Shown here one piece after another: positions 44,148 through 54,837 of a stretch of DNA of 64,000 nucleotides (its first letter is position 1; each line of letters opens with the position of its first letter). The translations under genes were made by a program, and so were the position numbers. The DNA is taken from assembly GCA_028277445.1 (NCBI GenBank), contig JANQGG010000010.1, positions 39,035-103,034 of the forward strand, in the 5' to 3' direction. This DNA comes from Chloroherpetonaceae bacterium. Lineage in GTDB: Bacteria; Bacteroidota; Chlorobiia; Chlorobiales; Chloroherpetonaceae. The notes under the pieces are model-generated. The model was given only the letters and a program-made list of their open reading frames with translations. It had not been told where the DNA came from and ran no database searches.

Positions 44148-46162
44148 TGGCTTTAAAAAAGATAAATATTCTTTATAGCGTTGGTTTATCTGATGATCTT
44201 TTAAGCCTCCCAATTTTAAAGAATAACCGTAATTTTTCATGCATTCGCGTCAGCGAGCTAACGCATGATCAATTAAAAACGGAAATTGATACGCGACGTG
44301 CCAGGTATCTTATTCTGTTAAATGTAAGCGCTTTTGCAAAAGCCAAAACTAAATTTTTAAAAATCTGCAACTCGAAAGTTGCTTTTGCTTTAATTGGCTC
44401 TTCTGAAGAAATCCAACAGATAAAAGATTGTGCAAAGCTTGTTGAAGATACTCGCGTTATAGATATCATTGAAACGCCGCTTACGCCAATTCAATTCAAT
44501 GTCTTGCTCAGCAGAGCGCAAGCTCATTTCAAGCAACAGGCTTCATTAGATATGCTTCACGGTGAGTTGGTCCAACAACACAACGAATTAAAAAAACTCA
44601 ATGAAATCGGTATTGCGCTTTCAAGCGAAAAAGATATTACAACCCTTTTGGAGTCGATTTTATCAATCAGCATGGATATCACGACGGCCGATGCCGGAAG
44701 TTTGTATATCGTTGAAGAAATCCCCGATCAGCCTTACGATAAATCTGATTATTTCAAGAATAAACAATTAAGATTTAAACATTCAAAAAACCACAGTCGC
44801 TCGGTTCCGTTTAAAGAATTTACCATGCCAATTAGCCGGAACAGCATTGCCGGTTATGCGGCGTTGTCTCAAAAACCGCTTAATATTCCCGACGTATATC
44901 ATATTGAAGAAGGCGTGCCTTATGGTTTTGGCGGTTTAAAATTCGATGAGTCGATAAATTATAGAACCATGTCCATGCTGACTGTGCCAATGCTTAACCG
45001 CGATAAAGAAACCATTGGCGTTATTCAGCTGATTAATAAAAAACGAAATGCCTCGTTAAAACTTGAAACAAAAGCGCAAACAGCGCATGATGTCATTGAA
45101 TTCGATAAAGGCGATGAAGATTTTATCTATTCAATGGCTTCTCAGGCAGCGGTTTCTTATGAAAACCAACAATTGTACGATAGCATTAAAAAGCTGTTTG
45201 AAGGATTTATTAGAGCGTCCGTAACGGCAATTGAAGCACGGGATCCAACCACATCCGGTCATTCCGAGCGAGTGGCAATACTAACTGTTGGTTTAGCTGA
45301 AACGGTTGATTGTATAGGAACCGGGCCTTATAAAGATGCCCATTTTACCCGGCAGGATATTCAGGAAATCAATTATGCCTCATTGTTGCACGATTTTGGA
45401 AAAATCGGCGTACGTGAACCGGTGCTTGTAAAAGCAAAGAAGCTTTATGAGCATGAAAAACAGGCCATTGAAAGCCGTTATCAGATCATCAAGAATGCTT
45501 TGGAGGTTGATTATTCCAAAAAGAAAGTGGATTATTTGTTAAAGAAATCACGTGAAGAGGCTCTTTCAGATATTCAACATCTGGATCGGGAATTTGCGGA
45601 AAAGATTGCCGAGATCGATGACTTTTTAAGCTTTATTTTAAAAGTAAATGAACCGACCATTCTTAAAACGGAAGGATTTGAACGCTTAAAAGACATTCAA
45701 AGTAAACAATTTGTGTTTAATGGCGCGCAAACCTACCCGCTACTTACGGAATCCGAAGCCAAGCGCTTAATGATCCCAAAAGGCAGCTTGGATGACGAAG
45801 AACGGCATCAAATTGAGTCGCATGTTACGCACACATACAATTTCTTAAAACAAATACCCTGGACGAACGATTTAAGAAATGTTCCTGAAATCGCATACTC
45901 TCATCATGAAAAACTTGATGGCACGGGATACCCTTTGAAAATTCCTGAAAAGGCCATTCCGGTTCAATCGCGAATGATGACGATTTCAGACATTTATGAT
46001 GCTTTAACCGCTCAAGATCGTCCATATAAGCGAGCGGTTCCTAGTGAAAAAGCATTGGATATTTTAGGGTTTGAAGTGAAAGACCGTAAAATCGATAAAG
46101 AGCTTTATACAATTTTTCTTGAAGCTAAAATCTTTGATCGGGTAAGCCAGGAACAAAAATAA
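44147..46162 (+). CDS. GAF / HD-GYP domain phosphodiesterase (copy 2)
   Basis: A 671-residue paralogue of the upstream protein with the same order: degenerate receiver-like N-terminus, coiled coil with KKLNEIGIALSSEKDI, GAF (about 160-345) and HD-GYP. The catalytic HDFGK lies near 414 and HHEKLDGTGYP near 585, again with the long helical insert. It starts at the ATG inside TAATG, so translation is coupled to copy 1. The pair probably arose by tandem duplication and may form a heteromer. A terminator-like hairpin follows. Confidence 0.88.
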   Translation: MALKKINILYSVGLSDDLLSLPILKNNRNFSCIRVSELTHDQLKTEIDTRRARYLILLNVSAFAKAKTKFLKICNSKVAFALIGSSEEIQQIKDCAKLVEDTRVIDIIETPLTPIQFNVLLSRAQAHFKQQASLDMLHGELVQQHNELKKLNEIGIALSSEKDITTLLESILSISMDITTADAGSLYIVEEIPDQPYDKSDYFKNKQLRFKHSKNHSRSVPFKEFTMPISRNSIAGYAALSQKPLNIPDVYHIEEGVPYGFGGLKFDESINYRTMSMLTVPMLNRDKETIGVIQLINKKRNASLKLETKAQTAHDVIEFDKGDEDFIYSMASQAAVSYENQQLYDSIKKLFEGFIRASVTAIEARDPTTSGHSERVAILTVGLAETVDCIGTGPYKDAHFTRQDIQEINYASLLHDFGKIGVREPVLVKAKKLYEHEKQAIESRYQIIKNALEVDYSKKKVDYLLKKSREEALSDIQHLDREFAEKIAEIDDFLSFILKVNEPTILKTEGFERLKDIQSKQFVFNGAQTYPLLTESEAKRLMIPKGSLDDEERHQIESHVTHTYNFLKQIPWTNDLRNVPEIAYSHHEKLDGTGYPLKIPEKAIPVQSRMMTISDIYDALTAQDRPYKRAVPSEKALDILGFEVKDRKIDKELYTIFLEAKIFDRVSQEQK

Positions 46163-46193
46163 AATCGAAAAAACACCATACGGCATAACGAAC

Positions 46194-46222
46194 AAAGCCC
46201 AGCGTTTATGCTGGGCTTTATT
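46194..46222. terminator. Terminator between HD-GYP operon and glmS
   Basis: AAAGCCCAGC and GCTGGGCTTT are perfect 10-bp arms around a 6-base loop. A-rich and T-rich flanks on both sides fit a bidirectional terminator for the convergent genes. Confidence 0.85.
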
Positions 46223-46242
46223 CATTTTAGTTCAACGACGTT

Positions 46243-48075
46243 TTATTCAACCGTAACGGATTTGGCTAAATTCCTGGGTTGATCCACATTGCATCCTCTT
46301 AAAACCGCAATATGGTAGGCCAGCAATTGAAGGGGTATGACCGTAAGCAAAGGAGAAGACGGCCCTGATCCGTTTGGTATTCTGATCACAAATTCTGCAA
46401 GTTTATCAATTTCCTGGTCGCCTTCGGAGGCAATGGCAATAACGCGGCCTTTTCGGCTTCTGACCTCTTCAATATTGCTCACGATTTTTTGATACGACTT
46501 ATCGCGCGTAGCTATAAAGACAACCGGCATGTTTTCATCAATTAATGCAATTGGGCCATGTTTCATTTCAGCAGCCGGGTAGCCTTCGGCGTGGATGTAA
46601 GAAATTTCCTTCAATTTTAAAGCGCCTTCCAATGAAACTGGGAAATTAAATCCCCTGCCGAGATAAAGGAAATTCTTTGAATCCTTAAACAACTTGGCAA
46701 GCTTTAAGATTTGATCGTTAAGCTTAAGAATTTTACGAATTTTATCAGGCACGTTAAGCAATTCATCGATGAACAAACACGCTTCGGCTTCGGAAAGCGT
46801 TCGGCCTTTGCTTAGCTTTATGGCAAGTAACGCAAGAACGGTAACCTGTGCGGTGAAGGCTTTGGTTGAAGCGACTCCGATCTCTGGCCCGGCATGGGTA
46901 TAAATGCCGCAATCGGTTTCTCTGGCTATCGACGAGCCGACAACATTACAAATTCCCATAACTAAAGCGCCGCGTTTTTTGGCTTCACGAATGGCGGCTA
47001 ATGTATCGGCCGTTTCACCGGATTGTGAAATTGCAATGACAACATCATTTTCATCGATAATCGGACTTCGATACCGGAATTCTGATGCATACTCAACTTC
47101 AACAGGAATGCGAGCAAATTCTTCGATCAAATACTCGCCAACCAATCCTGAGTGCCAGCTTGTTCCGCAAGCGCAAATAAGGATGCGTTTTGCATTTTTC
47201 AGTCGTTCGATGTGCTCGCTGATACCGCCCAGTTTTATTTCACAGTCGTTCAATAAGGCTCTTCCCCGCATTGAATTGTGAATAGCTTCAGGCTGCTCAA
47301 AAATTTCTTTAAGCATAAAATGAGGGAAACCGGCTTTTTCAATTGCAGCAATGCTAAAGGTTAAATTCTCAATGGCTTTCGGCATTTCAATATTATCAAT
47401 GGTTTTAACCGAATAACCATCTTGGGTTAAAATGGCCATTTCACCATCCGAAAGATAGATTACTTTACGAGTGTAGGCAACAATTGGCGATGCGTCAGAA
47501 CCAATGACATATTCATTTTCCCCAACACCAAGTATTAACGGGCTTCCATTTCGTGCACAAATTAATTTCCCAGGTTCTTTTTTTGAAATTGCACATAAGC
47601 CATAGGTACCATCAACTTCTTTTAAAGCTAAACGTACCGCCGTTTCAAAATCACACTCGGTTTTTTTCCATATTTCACTGATGAGATGAACGAGAACTTC
47701 AGTGTCTGTATCGCTTTTAAATGTATGGCCTTTGTTGATCAGTTCTTTTTTTATAGAGGCGTAATTTTCAATGATACCATTATGAATAATTGCAATATCT
47801 TCTGCTTCATTCATGTGAGGGTGAGCATTGGTATCATTTGGCTCGCCATGAGTAGCCCAACGTGTATGGCCAATACCAATGGAGGGTGCAAGACTTTCTT
47901 CAGGAATAACTTTTTCTAAATCATTAACCTTACCCTTTTTTTTGTGCATGATAATTTCACCATCAAGAAGCGCAATACCAGCCGAATCATAACCACGATA
48001 TTCCAAACGTTTCAACCCGTCAAGTAAAATTGGAGCAGCATTTTTTTTGCCGATGTAACCTACGATTCCACACAT
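46243..48075 (-). CDS. glmS: Glutamine-fructose-6-phosphate aminotransferase
   Basis: A 610-residue enzyme making glucosamine-6-phosphate, the entry to wall amino sugars. C2 of MCGIVGYIG is the glutaminase nucleophile; GHTRWATHGEP and HNGIIENY follow. Two SIS domains (about 290-430 and 455-590) contain CGTSWHS, SQSGETADT and ASTKAF. The C-terminal DQPRNLAKSVTVE is the typical ending. I see no glmS ribozyme-like structure in the 130 bp upstream. Confidence 0.97.
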   Translation of the reverse strand: MCGIVGYIGKKNAAPILLDGLKRLEYRGYDSAGIALLDGEIIMHKKKGKVNDLEKVIPEESLAPSIGIGHTRWATHGEPNDTNAHPHMNEAEDIAIIHNGIIENYASIKKELINKGHTFKSDTDTEVLVHLISEIWKKTECDFETAVRLALKEVDGTYGLCAISKKEPGKLICARNGSPLILGVGENEYVIGSDASPIVAYTRKVIYLSDGEMAILTQDGYSVKTIDNIEMPKAIENLTFSIAAIEKAGFPHFMLKEIFEQPEAIHNSMRGRALLNDCEIKLGGISEHIERLKNAKRILICACGTSWHSGLVGEYLIEEFARIPVEVEYASEFRYRSPIIDENDVVIAISQSGETADTLAAIREAKKRGALVMGICNVVGSSIARETDCGIYTHAGPEIGVASTKAFTAQVTVLALLAIKLSKGRTLSEAEACLFIDELLNVPDKIRKILKLNDQILKLAKLFKDSKNFLYLGRGFNFPVSLEGALKLKEISYIHAEGYPAAEMKHGPIALIDENMPVVFIATRDKSYQKIVSNIEEVRSRKGRVIAIASEGDQEIDKLAEFVIRIPNGSGPSSPLLTVIPLQLLAYHIAVLRGCNVDQPRNLAKSVTVE

Positions 48076-48205
48076 AATTCTTTTTTAAGTTTGTTCATGT
48101 AACTTGTAACCTATGAAAAGGGTTTAAAAAATTTGACTGATTGATCTAAAATATTTTAGCAGTCATCTTAAATTTGTGATTTGGCTCAAATTAAATGGGG
48201 TTTAT

Positions 48206-49030
48206 TCATTGAAGCGATCGTCTCATACCATTAACCAAATCGTTTGCTTTCGTTTCCACGGCTTTTTGGTAATCGGAAATCGATGTATAATTTCCTTCAG
48301 GATATATGATAGAACGCCCGGAAATAATAATTGCCGACTGACGATGTTGATCGGTTCCATTTAATATAGCTTGTTCTAATGATCCCCCTTGAGCGCCAAC
48401 CCCCGGTATTAGAAACACTTGTTCCGATGCAATATCTCGAATAGCTTTTAATTGCTCGCTTTTTGTAGCGCCAACTACAAATCCCACATTTTGATTCGTA
48501 TTCCAAGAAAGACTTTTGTTCAAGACACGAAGGTATAATGGATTACCATCCGTTAAAAGCGCTTCTTCAAAATCTTTTGATCCGGGGTTTGAGGTTAAAC
48601 ATAAAATAAATGTCATTTTTTCGGTGTACTTCAAGAACGGCTCCAAGCTATCATAGCCCATGTATGGCGAAACCGTGATAGAATCAAATCCCCAGTGATC
48701 AAAAAAAGCCGTGGCATACTCGGCAGATGTATTGCCAATATCTCCCCGTTTTGCATCGGCAATGGTTAAGCAATTATCGGGAATTAGTTTTAACGTTTTT
48801 TCCAAATCAACCAGGCCCTCTATTCCTCGCGATTCATAAAAAGCAAGGTTGGGTTTATAGGCAACGGCTAAGTGCTGAGTGGCTTCAATGATAGCCTTAT
48901 TAAAGGTTAATATAGGATTTTGATAATCTAAGAAGAATTTTGGCAGCTTTTGAAGAGTCGTATCTAAACCAACACCCAGTAAAGACTTTTTGTCTTTAAT
49001 TAATTGGTTTAATCTATTTTTAAAAGTCAT
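48206..49030 (-). CDS. pyrF: Orotidine-5'-phosphate decarboxylase, type 2
   Basis: A 274-residue TIM-barrel enzyme for the last step of UMP synthesis. The LLGVGLDTTLQKLP start, the AVAYKPNLAFYE strand and the catalytic DAKRGDIGNTS are type-2 (longer) PyrF features; FLIPGVGAQGG is the phosphate loop. I choose ATG 49030 (MTFKNRL) by family comparison; an ATG 18 bp earlier (49048) is possible. It is monocistronic, 131 bp upstream of glmS. Confidence 0.94.
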   Translation of the reverse strand: MTFKNRLNQLIKDKKSLLGVGLDTTLQKLPKFFLDYQNPILTFNKAIIEATQHLAVAYKPNLAFYESRGIEGLVDLEKTLKLIPDNCLTIADAKRGDIGNTSAEYATAFFDHWGFDSITVSPYMGYDSLEPFLKYTEKMTFILCLTSNPGSKDFEEALLTDGNPLYLRVLNKSLSWNTNQNVGFVVGATKSEQLKAIRDIASEQVFLIPGVGAQGGSLEQAILNGTDQHRQSAIIISGRSIIYPEGNYTSISDYQKAVETKANDLVNGMRRSLQ

Positions 49031-49110
49031 AAAAGCATCGGGAAACATTATGAAGGGACAAATTTAAATCATATGACTGGAAAAAACAAAAAATCTAAAA
49101 TGGCGGGGAG

Positions 49111-50091
49111 TTAGCTGGTTTTAAGATGTGATAACAGCATTTGATTATTAAGTTTAATAATACTAAACCTTAACGTTTCATTAGCATTTGAGCGGGCGGT
49201 TATAATGGCAGTGTTCTTAGTTTTGTGGTTGACTTTCCAGCTATGAACATTTGTAACGGTATATTTAGAGGCATTATATAAAAACGAAAACATTCCCGAT
49301 GTGGTTTGAATGACCTCTTTTGCAAACGCTTGGCGAGTTACATAATTAGCGTTTCGATAATATCGGCCATGGTTATCAGCATCAACAATTAAATGATGCC
49401 AATCAATCAAACGGCTCACACGCTGATCGCCTTTTACCATAAGGAACAAGACACTTCTTGAAAAGTCAATTAATAACTGATTTTGAGTTTTGTCAAAGTT
49501 TGCAACCGCTAAGTTCCATTTATCCAATAAGTTCATGCGCAATTTTACGGGCATAAATGCGTTTGACGAATCAAATTGTTGCTCCCATTGATTTTTTGCG
49601 ATGATTATGGATTTCTCCAAAATCATAAGTTGATCTAAATCAGTTAAAAAATGTTGAACTGAAACATGTTTGGCTAATGAATCATAAGCATGAATGTCTT
49701 GCTCAAGCACAACAATTGTGGATTTTAATAACCTGATGGTTTTAGCATGTAAAAGGTAGTCTGTTGATTGGTTGATTTTAATGGATAAAGACTCAAGTGA
49801 TGCGCGATGCGAATCTAAATCTTCTTTTTTTAATACAGATGATGCGGTATTAATTTTTTCATCAAGTGACTTATAAAGCGAATCAAGTTGGGGTTTTGTG
49901 CCAATCAATGAATCTAAATTGAATGAAAATGGGGATTGTTTAACGGCAATGGCAGAGCCATGAAAATCTTGGACTTTAGATTCTAAAGTTTTTTTGAGTC
50001 CAACGATCTCATGATTAAGGTGATCTTTTTCAGATGTACAACTAAACAAAGAAAACAATAAACCTAGTAGTATCACTTTTCGGATGTTCAT
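49111..50091 (-). CDS. Predicted lipoprotein of unknown function
   Basis: A 326-residue exported protein with a lipoprotein signal peptide: a basic start, hydrophobic LLGLLFSLFS, then C18 as the lipid-modified cysteine (LFSC). The rest is helical and rich in Leu, Asp and Ser with coiled-coil character, and the last 90 residues are more beta-like. I recognise no domain. It lies between pyrF and an outer-membrane barrel gene on the same strand, which gives only weak hints of an envelope role. Confidence 0.7.
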   Translation of the reverse strand: MNIRKVILLGLLFSLFSCTSEKDHLNHEIVGLKKTLESKVQDFHGSAIAVKQSPFSFNLDSLIGTKPQLDSLYKSLDEKINTASSVLKKEDLDSHRASLESLSIKINQSTDYLLHAKTIRLLKSTIVVLEQDIHAYDSLAKHVSVQHFLTDLDQLMILEKSIIIAKNQWEQQFDSSNAFMPVKLRMNLLDKWNLAVANFDKTQNQLLIDFSRSVLFLMVKGDQRVSRLIDWHHLIVDADNHGRYYRNANYVTRQAFAKEVIQTTSGMFSFLYNASKYTVTNVHSWKVNHKTKNTAIITARSNANETLRFSIIKLNNQMLLSHLKTS

Positions 50092-50246
50092 ACTTCCATT
50101 ACCCGCTTAAAAATTTCAAAATGTCGCTCGTACGGTAGGTATTCCCTGAATTATTTTTGCATAGCAATCATAAATGATGGGGCATGAAAATCCAAGTAAT
50201 TTGGAAGAACCTAACGATAACTTCTCGATAATTTAATATTGAGGTT

Positions 50247-52532
50247 TTAGTCAAGTATTCGCCAGGTAAAGCCTAGTCTCAAAGCTCGTTGATTGGCGTA
50301 AAAAAATGGTGAGGTGAAATAGGTACTGTCAAAAAGATTTTCAACAAATACGGTTACAACGGCGCTTCCGATATCGGCCCATAGTTGAAAGTCCAATTGA
50401 GAACAAATTCCTTGAGCGCCATTTTGCAGATTGTTATCGGTAAGTTCAGACTCACGGTTTAACAAATTGAAATAATAAACCAGGTGGCGTTCATTATTTT
50501 GTAATGAAGCTGAAACTGGGCTCATGATAAAACCTGAAAATCCTGCTTTTAATTGAAGAGCATTTTCAAAGAAAGAGTCGTTATAAAATATGCTAAACGA
50601 TAAACGGTGTTTAGGTAGGTACAAGACTTGATTTGTAGAGGCATCATCATAAACCGATGGATTTTCAACAATGCCGCTGGAGTAGTTGCGATTAGGATTA
50701 TCTAAAAGCTCATAGCTAAGAATCGATGTCAAATTGAGGGTTGTAATGAATTTCCAATAGTTGAATTTGGCTTCCAAGCCAATGCCACTGTAAGTTAAAT
50801 TATCAGTATCCAGATTTGAGTAATTCAACTGACTTGAGCTGTCGGTATCTATTGTTTGAATAACAACAAGTGGCGATTCAACTCTATTAAATAAGTAGCT
50901 AAGCCTTAAACTGAAATCATCATGAAGCTTTAGTCGGGCGCCAACATCAAAATGATGCACTTTTTCATTGGTCCAGTTTTGCTTTCCTTCGATTCCAGTT
51001 CCGGATGAAAAAACTTCTTTTAGACTTGGCATGCGATGCGTTGTTGAAAGATTAAAGAACGCCATAAACGAATCATCACGATGCCAATGTGGGATTTCAA
51101 ACGTCATTAATCCGCCAACGCCAAATCCTAATAGGGAGGAGGACATATCTTGACCGGAAGTGCCGGAGGCCATTTCGCGGGAAAGCGACAACGAACCAAA
51201 CGCTTCAATGGAATGGTTGAAAACTAAATTTTGCAGATTAAAATGACTGCTGGCATTAAACCATAACCTGTTATAAGTCGGTGAAATGGATAGGCTATCT
51301 TGATTTCTTAAGGTGTTCTGCTCCTGGATTTTATCATGAAGGGCTAAGGCGCGAATATCCAGTTTCCAGAATCCAAAATTCAGATAATCCGATATGCCAA
51401 GTGTGATGCGCGAAGAATTTTCCCGATCATTGAAAACAGTTGAATCAATTACTGAAGCCTCTTTTTTTTCATAATCGTGCTGAAAGGTACTATAGGCCAA
51501 CCATGCTTTAAATTGGTTGGTTGAATCGGAAAAAAACGGCAGGCTGCTCTCAAATTCAGCTTTTATGGTATGATCAAAATGATACCGTTCTGAAAATTGG
51601 TTCTTAACAACAGCGCTTAAGGGGTCTAAAGGATTTAAATCCAACGCCAGGCTTGTAGCATAGTCAACGCCGCCGTATGGCTTTTGTTGAAGCAATATCA
51701 AATAATCAGCCAGCGTAAAATATGTTGATAGGCCAAGTTGGTAGCGGAATTGAATGTTAAATTTATTGCCTTCGTAACTTGAAGCATAACGATCAACGCT
51801 AAAACTATTAAGGTTGTTGTATCGGCCGTCAGTACTTTCCCGAACATAATTGGTAAAGAAATTCAACCTTTCCGAAAGGTTCAGGCTAAACGTGACATCG
51901 GTTTTAAGATTACCTTCAATAAATTGAAAATAGGATATTTTGGTATACCCTTTTGCTGCAACCAGTTTTGCCGTTTTGGATTGCAAAGAAATCGGGTAAG
52001 GGCTTAAGCTAAGCGCTTGATAACCTTGAAATAAATTCAGAGAAGAAAAAGACTCGCTTGAGAGCGATTGATATGGCGCTTTCATAGAAATCGGATCGTT
52101 CAATAAAATATCATCCAGCCAAATAACCTGGTAGCTCATCCCTAATCCACCGAAAAACAGATCATTAAACTGGCCATACTCCATTTTATCGTGCAGATAC
52201 ACGTGAGACCTGTTAGAAAAATAGTCTTCGATATGCCGATGATAACTATGATCGCGCTCGGTTGGTTTTGAATGATAATCCGAAGAAATAAAATGAGGCC
52301 TCTCAGGTAAAAACTTATAGTAGCGTTTTGTAGTATCTGTTATAGCAGCCGAATCAGGTTGAACTTTTGCAACATTTTTAGATGTTAGAGGATTTCTCTG
52401 AGAAAAATCTTGGTTTATATTTAAAGAGTCGGTGTAAGCCGGATGAGATTTATCCAAGCTTTTTGAGTAACTTGTTTGATTTGCAACGATGCAAATCATG
52501 ATTGAAACGATAAAAAAAACACGCTTACCCAT
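50247..52532 (-). CDS. Outer-membrane beta-barrel protein, TonB-dependent receptor-like
   Basis: A 761-residue exported protein: a signal peptide (about 1-24), a polar stretch, then a possible plug-like region (YQVIWLDDILLNDPIS) and from about residue 190 a long run of alternating aromatic/polar beta strands. It ends LGFTWRILD, as outer-membrane barrels do. A TonB box is not evident. Its strand pattern (DVGARLKLHDDFSLRLSYLF, FFENALQLKAGF) is that of TonB-dependent receptors or large porins. The ligand is unknown. Confidence 0.7.
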   Translation of the reverse strand: MGKRVFFIVSIMICIVANQTSYSKSLDKSHPAYTDSLNINQDFSQRNPLTSKNVAKVQPDSAAITDTTKRYYKFLPERPHFISSDYHSKPTERDHSYHRHIEDYFSNRSHVYLHDKMEYGQFNDLFFGGLGMSYQVIWLDDILLNDPISMKAPYQSLSSESFSSLNLFQGYQALSLSPYPISLQSKTAKLVAAKGYTKISYFQFIEGNLKTDVTFSLNLSERLNFFTNYVRESTDGRYNNLNSFSVDRYASSYEGNKFNIQFRYQLGLSTYFTLADYLILLQQKPYGGVDYATSLALDLNPLDPLSAVVKNQFSERYHFDHTIKAEFESSLPFFSDSTNQFKAWLAYSTFQHDYEKKEASVIDSTVFNDRENSSRITLGISDYLNFGFWKLDIRALALHDKIQEQNTLRNQDSLSISPTYNRLWFNASSHFNLQNLVFNHSIEAFGSLSLSREMASGTSGQDMSSSLLGFGVGGLMTFEIPHWHRDDSFMAFFNLSTTHRMPSLKEVFSSGTGIEGKQNWTNEKVHHFDVGARLKLHDDFSLRLSYLFNRVESPLVVIQTIDTDSSSQLNYSNLDTDNLTYSGIGLEAKFNYWKFITTLNLTSILSYELLDNPNRNYSSGIVENPSVYDDASTNQVLYLPKHRLSFSIFYNDSFFENALQLKAGFSGFIMSPVSASLQNNERHLVYYFNLLNRESELTDNNLQNGAQGICSQLDFQLWADIGSAVVTVFVENLFDSTYFTSPFFYANQRALRLGFTWRILD

Positions 52533-52573
52533 GAATAGCTTGAACCATAAAAATGATACGTTGCATGAAGTAG

Positions 52574-52628
52574 AAGTTACAAGTAACTTAAACGCTTACA
52601 CAAACTTTATTGTTAAACGAATTCGTTT
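52574..52628. promoter_or_regulatory. Two palindromes in the divergent barrel-protein/ftsH promoter region
   Basis: AAGTTAC-AA-GTAACTT (52574-52589) and the perfect 14-bp AAACGAATTCGTTT (52615-52628) lie in the 226-bp gap between the divergent genes. Both are operator-like; no regulator gene is adjacent. Confidence 0.4.
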
Positions 52629-52758
52629 TGTTTAGTGATTAACCGAAACACAAATTACACGTTTCATCGTAAAAACAAATGTCATTTTTAAGTTCTAATA
52701 GTTAATTCATCTATTTTCAAAAGTTTATAATTTTAAATTCATTTCATAGCTATCGTTC

Positions 52759-54825
52759 ATGTCGAATAATATTTTTAATCCAGAACCTCAAGATCAAAAA
52801 GATGACTCGGGCAGTAAAAAGCCCAAATTTTCTGCGATATATTATGTAATGGCCATTTTGGTTTTAATTGGTATTCAATTAACCTTTTTTTGGTCAAGTA
52901 CAACTCCTGAAAAAACATACAGTGAATTTAAACGCCTGCTTTTGCAGGATAAGATAGAAGCTGTCAAAATTTCACCCACAAGAATTTACGCACGTTTAAA
53001 GCCAGGCTCGGCCGCTATGGAATTAAATAGTTCCGATCAGCAGCCCATCTCCTTATTTCAAAATCGAAACAACAATCGGGAATTTTTTGTCGTCGCAGTT
53101 AAGGATGAGGGCTTGATAGCAACTCTTGAAGAAAAGGGTATAAAATATCAAGGCATACAAGATGGCAACTGGATGACCGATTTAATTCAATGGATATTTC
53201 CATTCGCTATTCTCTTAGGGGTTTATTTCTTTTTGTTCCGTAGAATGAGTCCGGGATCGCAAGTCATGAATATCGGTAAAAACAAAGCGGCCCTTTACGA
53301 TAATATGGATGAAAATACCAAAATAACCTTCAAAGATGTTGCCGGTTTGGATGAAGCTAAAGAAGAAGTTATGGAAGTGGTAGACTTCTTGAAAGATCCC
53401 AAACGCTATACGAAACTTGGCGGTAAGCTTCCAAAAGGCGTCTTGTTGGTTGGCCCTCCCGGTACAGGTAAAACGTTATTGGCAAAAGCGGTAGCTGGTG
53501 AAGCCGCCGTGCCATTTTTTACAATTAGTGGCTCTGATTTTGTTGAAATGTTTGTTGGGGTTGGCGCTGCAAGAGTTCGTGATTTGTTTAAACAGGCCAA
53601 AGAGAAAGCGCCTTGCATCATTTTTGTTGATGAAATTGATGCGATTGGCAGAAGCCGCGGTAAAGGTATGATGGCAGGATTTAATGACGAACGTGAAAAC
53701 ACCCTTAATCAGCTATTGGTTGAGCTTGATGGCTTTGCTACGGATAAAGGCGTTATCATGATGGCGGCCACAAACCGACCCGATGTTTTGGATTCGGCAT
53801 TATTAAGACCCGGCCGTTTTGATCGCCAGGTTATGGTTGATAAACCCGATTTAAACGGACGAATCGAAACGTTCAAAGTACATACCAAAGGGATGCCATT
53901 GGGCGAAGATGTTGAGCTTAAGGTGCTTGCTTCTCAAACGCCAGGTTTTGCCGGTGCAGAAATCGCCAATGTTGCTAATGAAGCATCATTACTTGCCTCG
54001 AGAAAAGGCAAAGATGCCATCGACATGATTGACTTCCAGGATGCCATTGAGCGCGTGGTTGCCGGTCTTGAAAAGAAAAACAAAGTGATCAATCCAAAGG
54101 AAAAACGCATTGTGGCTTATCATGAGTCGGGACATGCAATCATTGGATGGTTATTACCAACAAATGACCCGGTTCAAAAAGTCTCGATTGTTCCAAGGGG
54201 TGTAAGCGCATTGGGTTATACGATTAACATGCCTTTGGAAGATCGTTATTTAATGACCAAAGAAGAATTATTTGAACGTATTTGCGCCCTGCTTGGTGGG
54301 AGAGTTGCCGAAGAGATCGTATTTGGGAAAATCTCAACGGGCGCTCAAAACGATCTGGAGCGCGTTACGGATATTGCTTACAGCATGGTGGCCGTTTATG
54401 GGATGAGCGAAAAGATCGGTTATCTTTCTTACCTCGATTCCACAAATCCATATCTTGGCGGGCCTGGGATTGATAAAAAATATGGCGAATCAACAGCGAC
54501 AATTATTGATCAGGAAGTAACCCGAATTGTAACCGAAGCGTATCACAAAACCAGGGATTTGTTGCATGAGAATCGGGATAAACTTGAAAAAATGGCAACC
54601 CAGCTTTTAACCCGTGAAGTGCTTCAATACAAAGATATTGAAGAAATATTGGGCAAGCGGCCCAACCTGGATGATAATTTCCCTGAACTTCATCCCTCTG
54701 CACATGTCCCGGCACAGGATGCCACACAAGAAGAAGCAAAACAAGAGGAGTCTTCTGTAAAAGAAGATGAACGAAAAGCTTTAGAAGAAGCCGTGGAAAA
54801 AATAAAATCGACGCGTAAACTATAA
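52759..54825 (+). CDS. ftsH: ATP-dependent zinc metalloprotease FtsH
   Basis: A 688-residue membrane-bound AAA+ protease that removes damaged or short-lived membrane and cytosolic proteins. TM helices lie at about 26-46 and 135-157 around a periplasmic domain. Walker A is GPPGTGKT (about 232), Walker [12 protein letters not shown], the second region of homology [17 protein letters not shown], and the zinc site HESGH at about 455. The C-terminus is acidic and helical. acyP follows after 12 bp. Confidence 0.97.
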   Translation: MSNNIFNPEPQDQKDDSGSKKPKFSAIYYVMAILVLIGIQLTFFWSSTTPEKTYSEFKRLLLQDKIEAVKISPTRIYARLKPGSAAMELNSSDQQPISLFQNRNNNREFFVVAVKDEGLIATLEEKGIKYQGIQDGNWMTDLIQWIFPFAILLGVYFFLFRRMSPGSQVMNIGKNKAALYDNMDENTKITFKDVAGLDEAKEEVMEVVDFLKDPKRYTKLGGKLPKGVLLVGPPGTGKTLLAKAVAGEAAVPFFTISGSDFVEMFVGVGAARVRDLFKQAKEKAPCIIFVDEIDAIGRSRGKGMMAGFNDERENTLNQLLVELDGFATDKGVIMMAATNRPDVLDSALLRPGRFDRQVMVDKPDLNGRIETFKVHTKGMPLGEDVELKVLASQTPGFAGAEIANVANEASLLASRKGKDAIDMIDFQDAIERVVAGLEKKNKVINPKEKRIVAYHESGHAIIGWLLPTNDPVQKVSIVPRGVSALGYTINMPLEDRYLMTKEELFERICALLGGRVAEEIVFGKISTGAQNDLERVTDIAYSMVAVYGMSEKIGYLSYLDSTNPYLGGPGIDKKYGESTATIIDQEVTRIVTEAYHKTRDLLHENRDKLEKMATQLLTREVLQYKDIEEILGKRPNLDDNFPELHPSAHVPAQDATQEEAKQEESSVKEDERKALEEAVEKIKSTRKL

Positions 54826-54837
54826 AGTGGATTTTAA

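Noticed and set aside
48076-48205. Possible glmS ribozyme upstream of glmS
   Set aside because: The conserved core of that ribozyme is not visible, and it is known mainly from Firmicutes.
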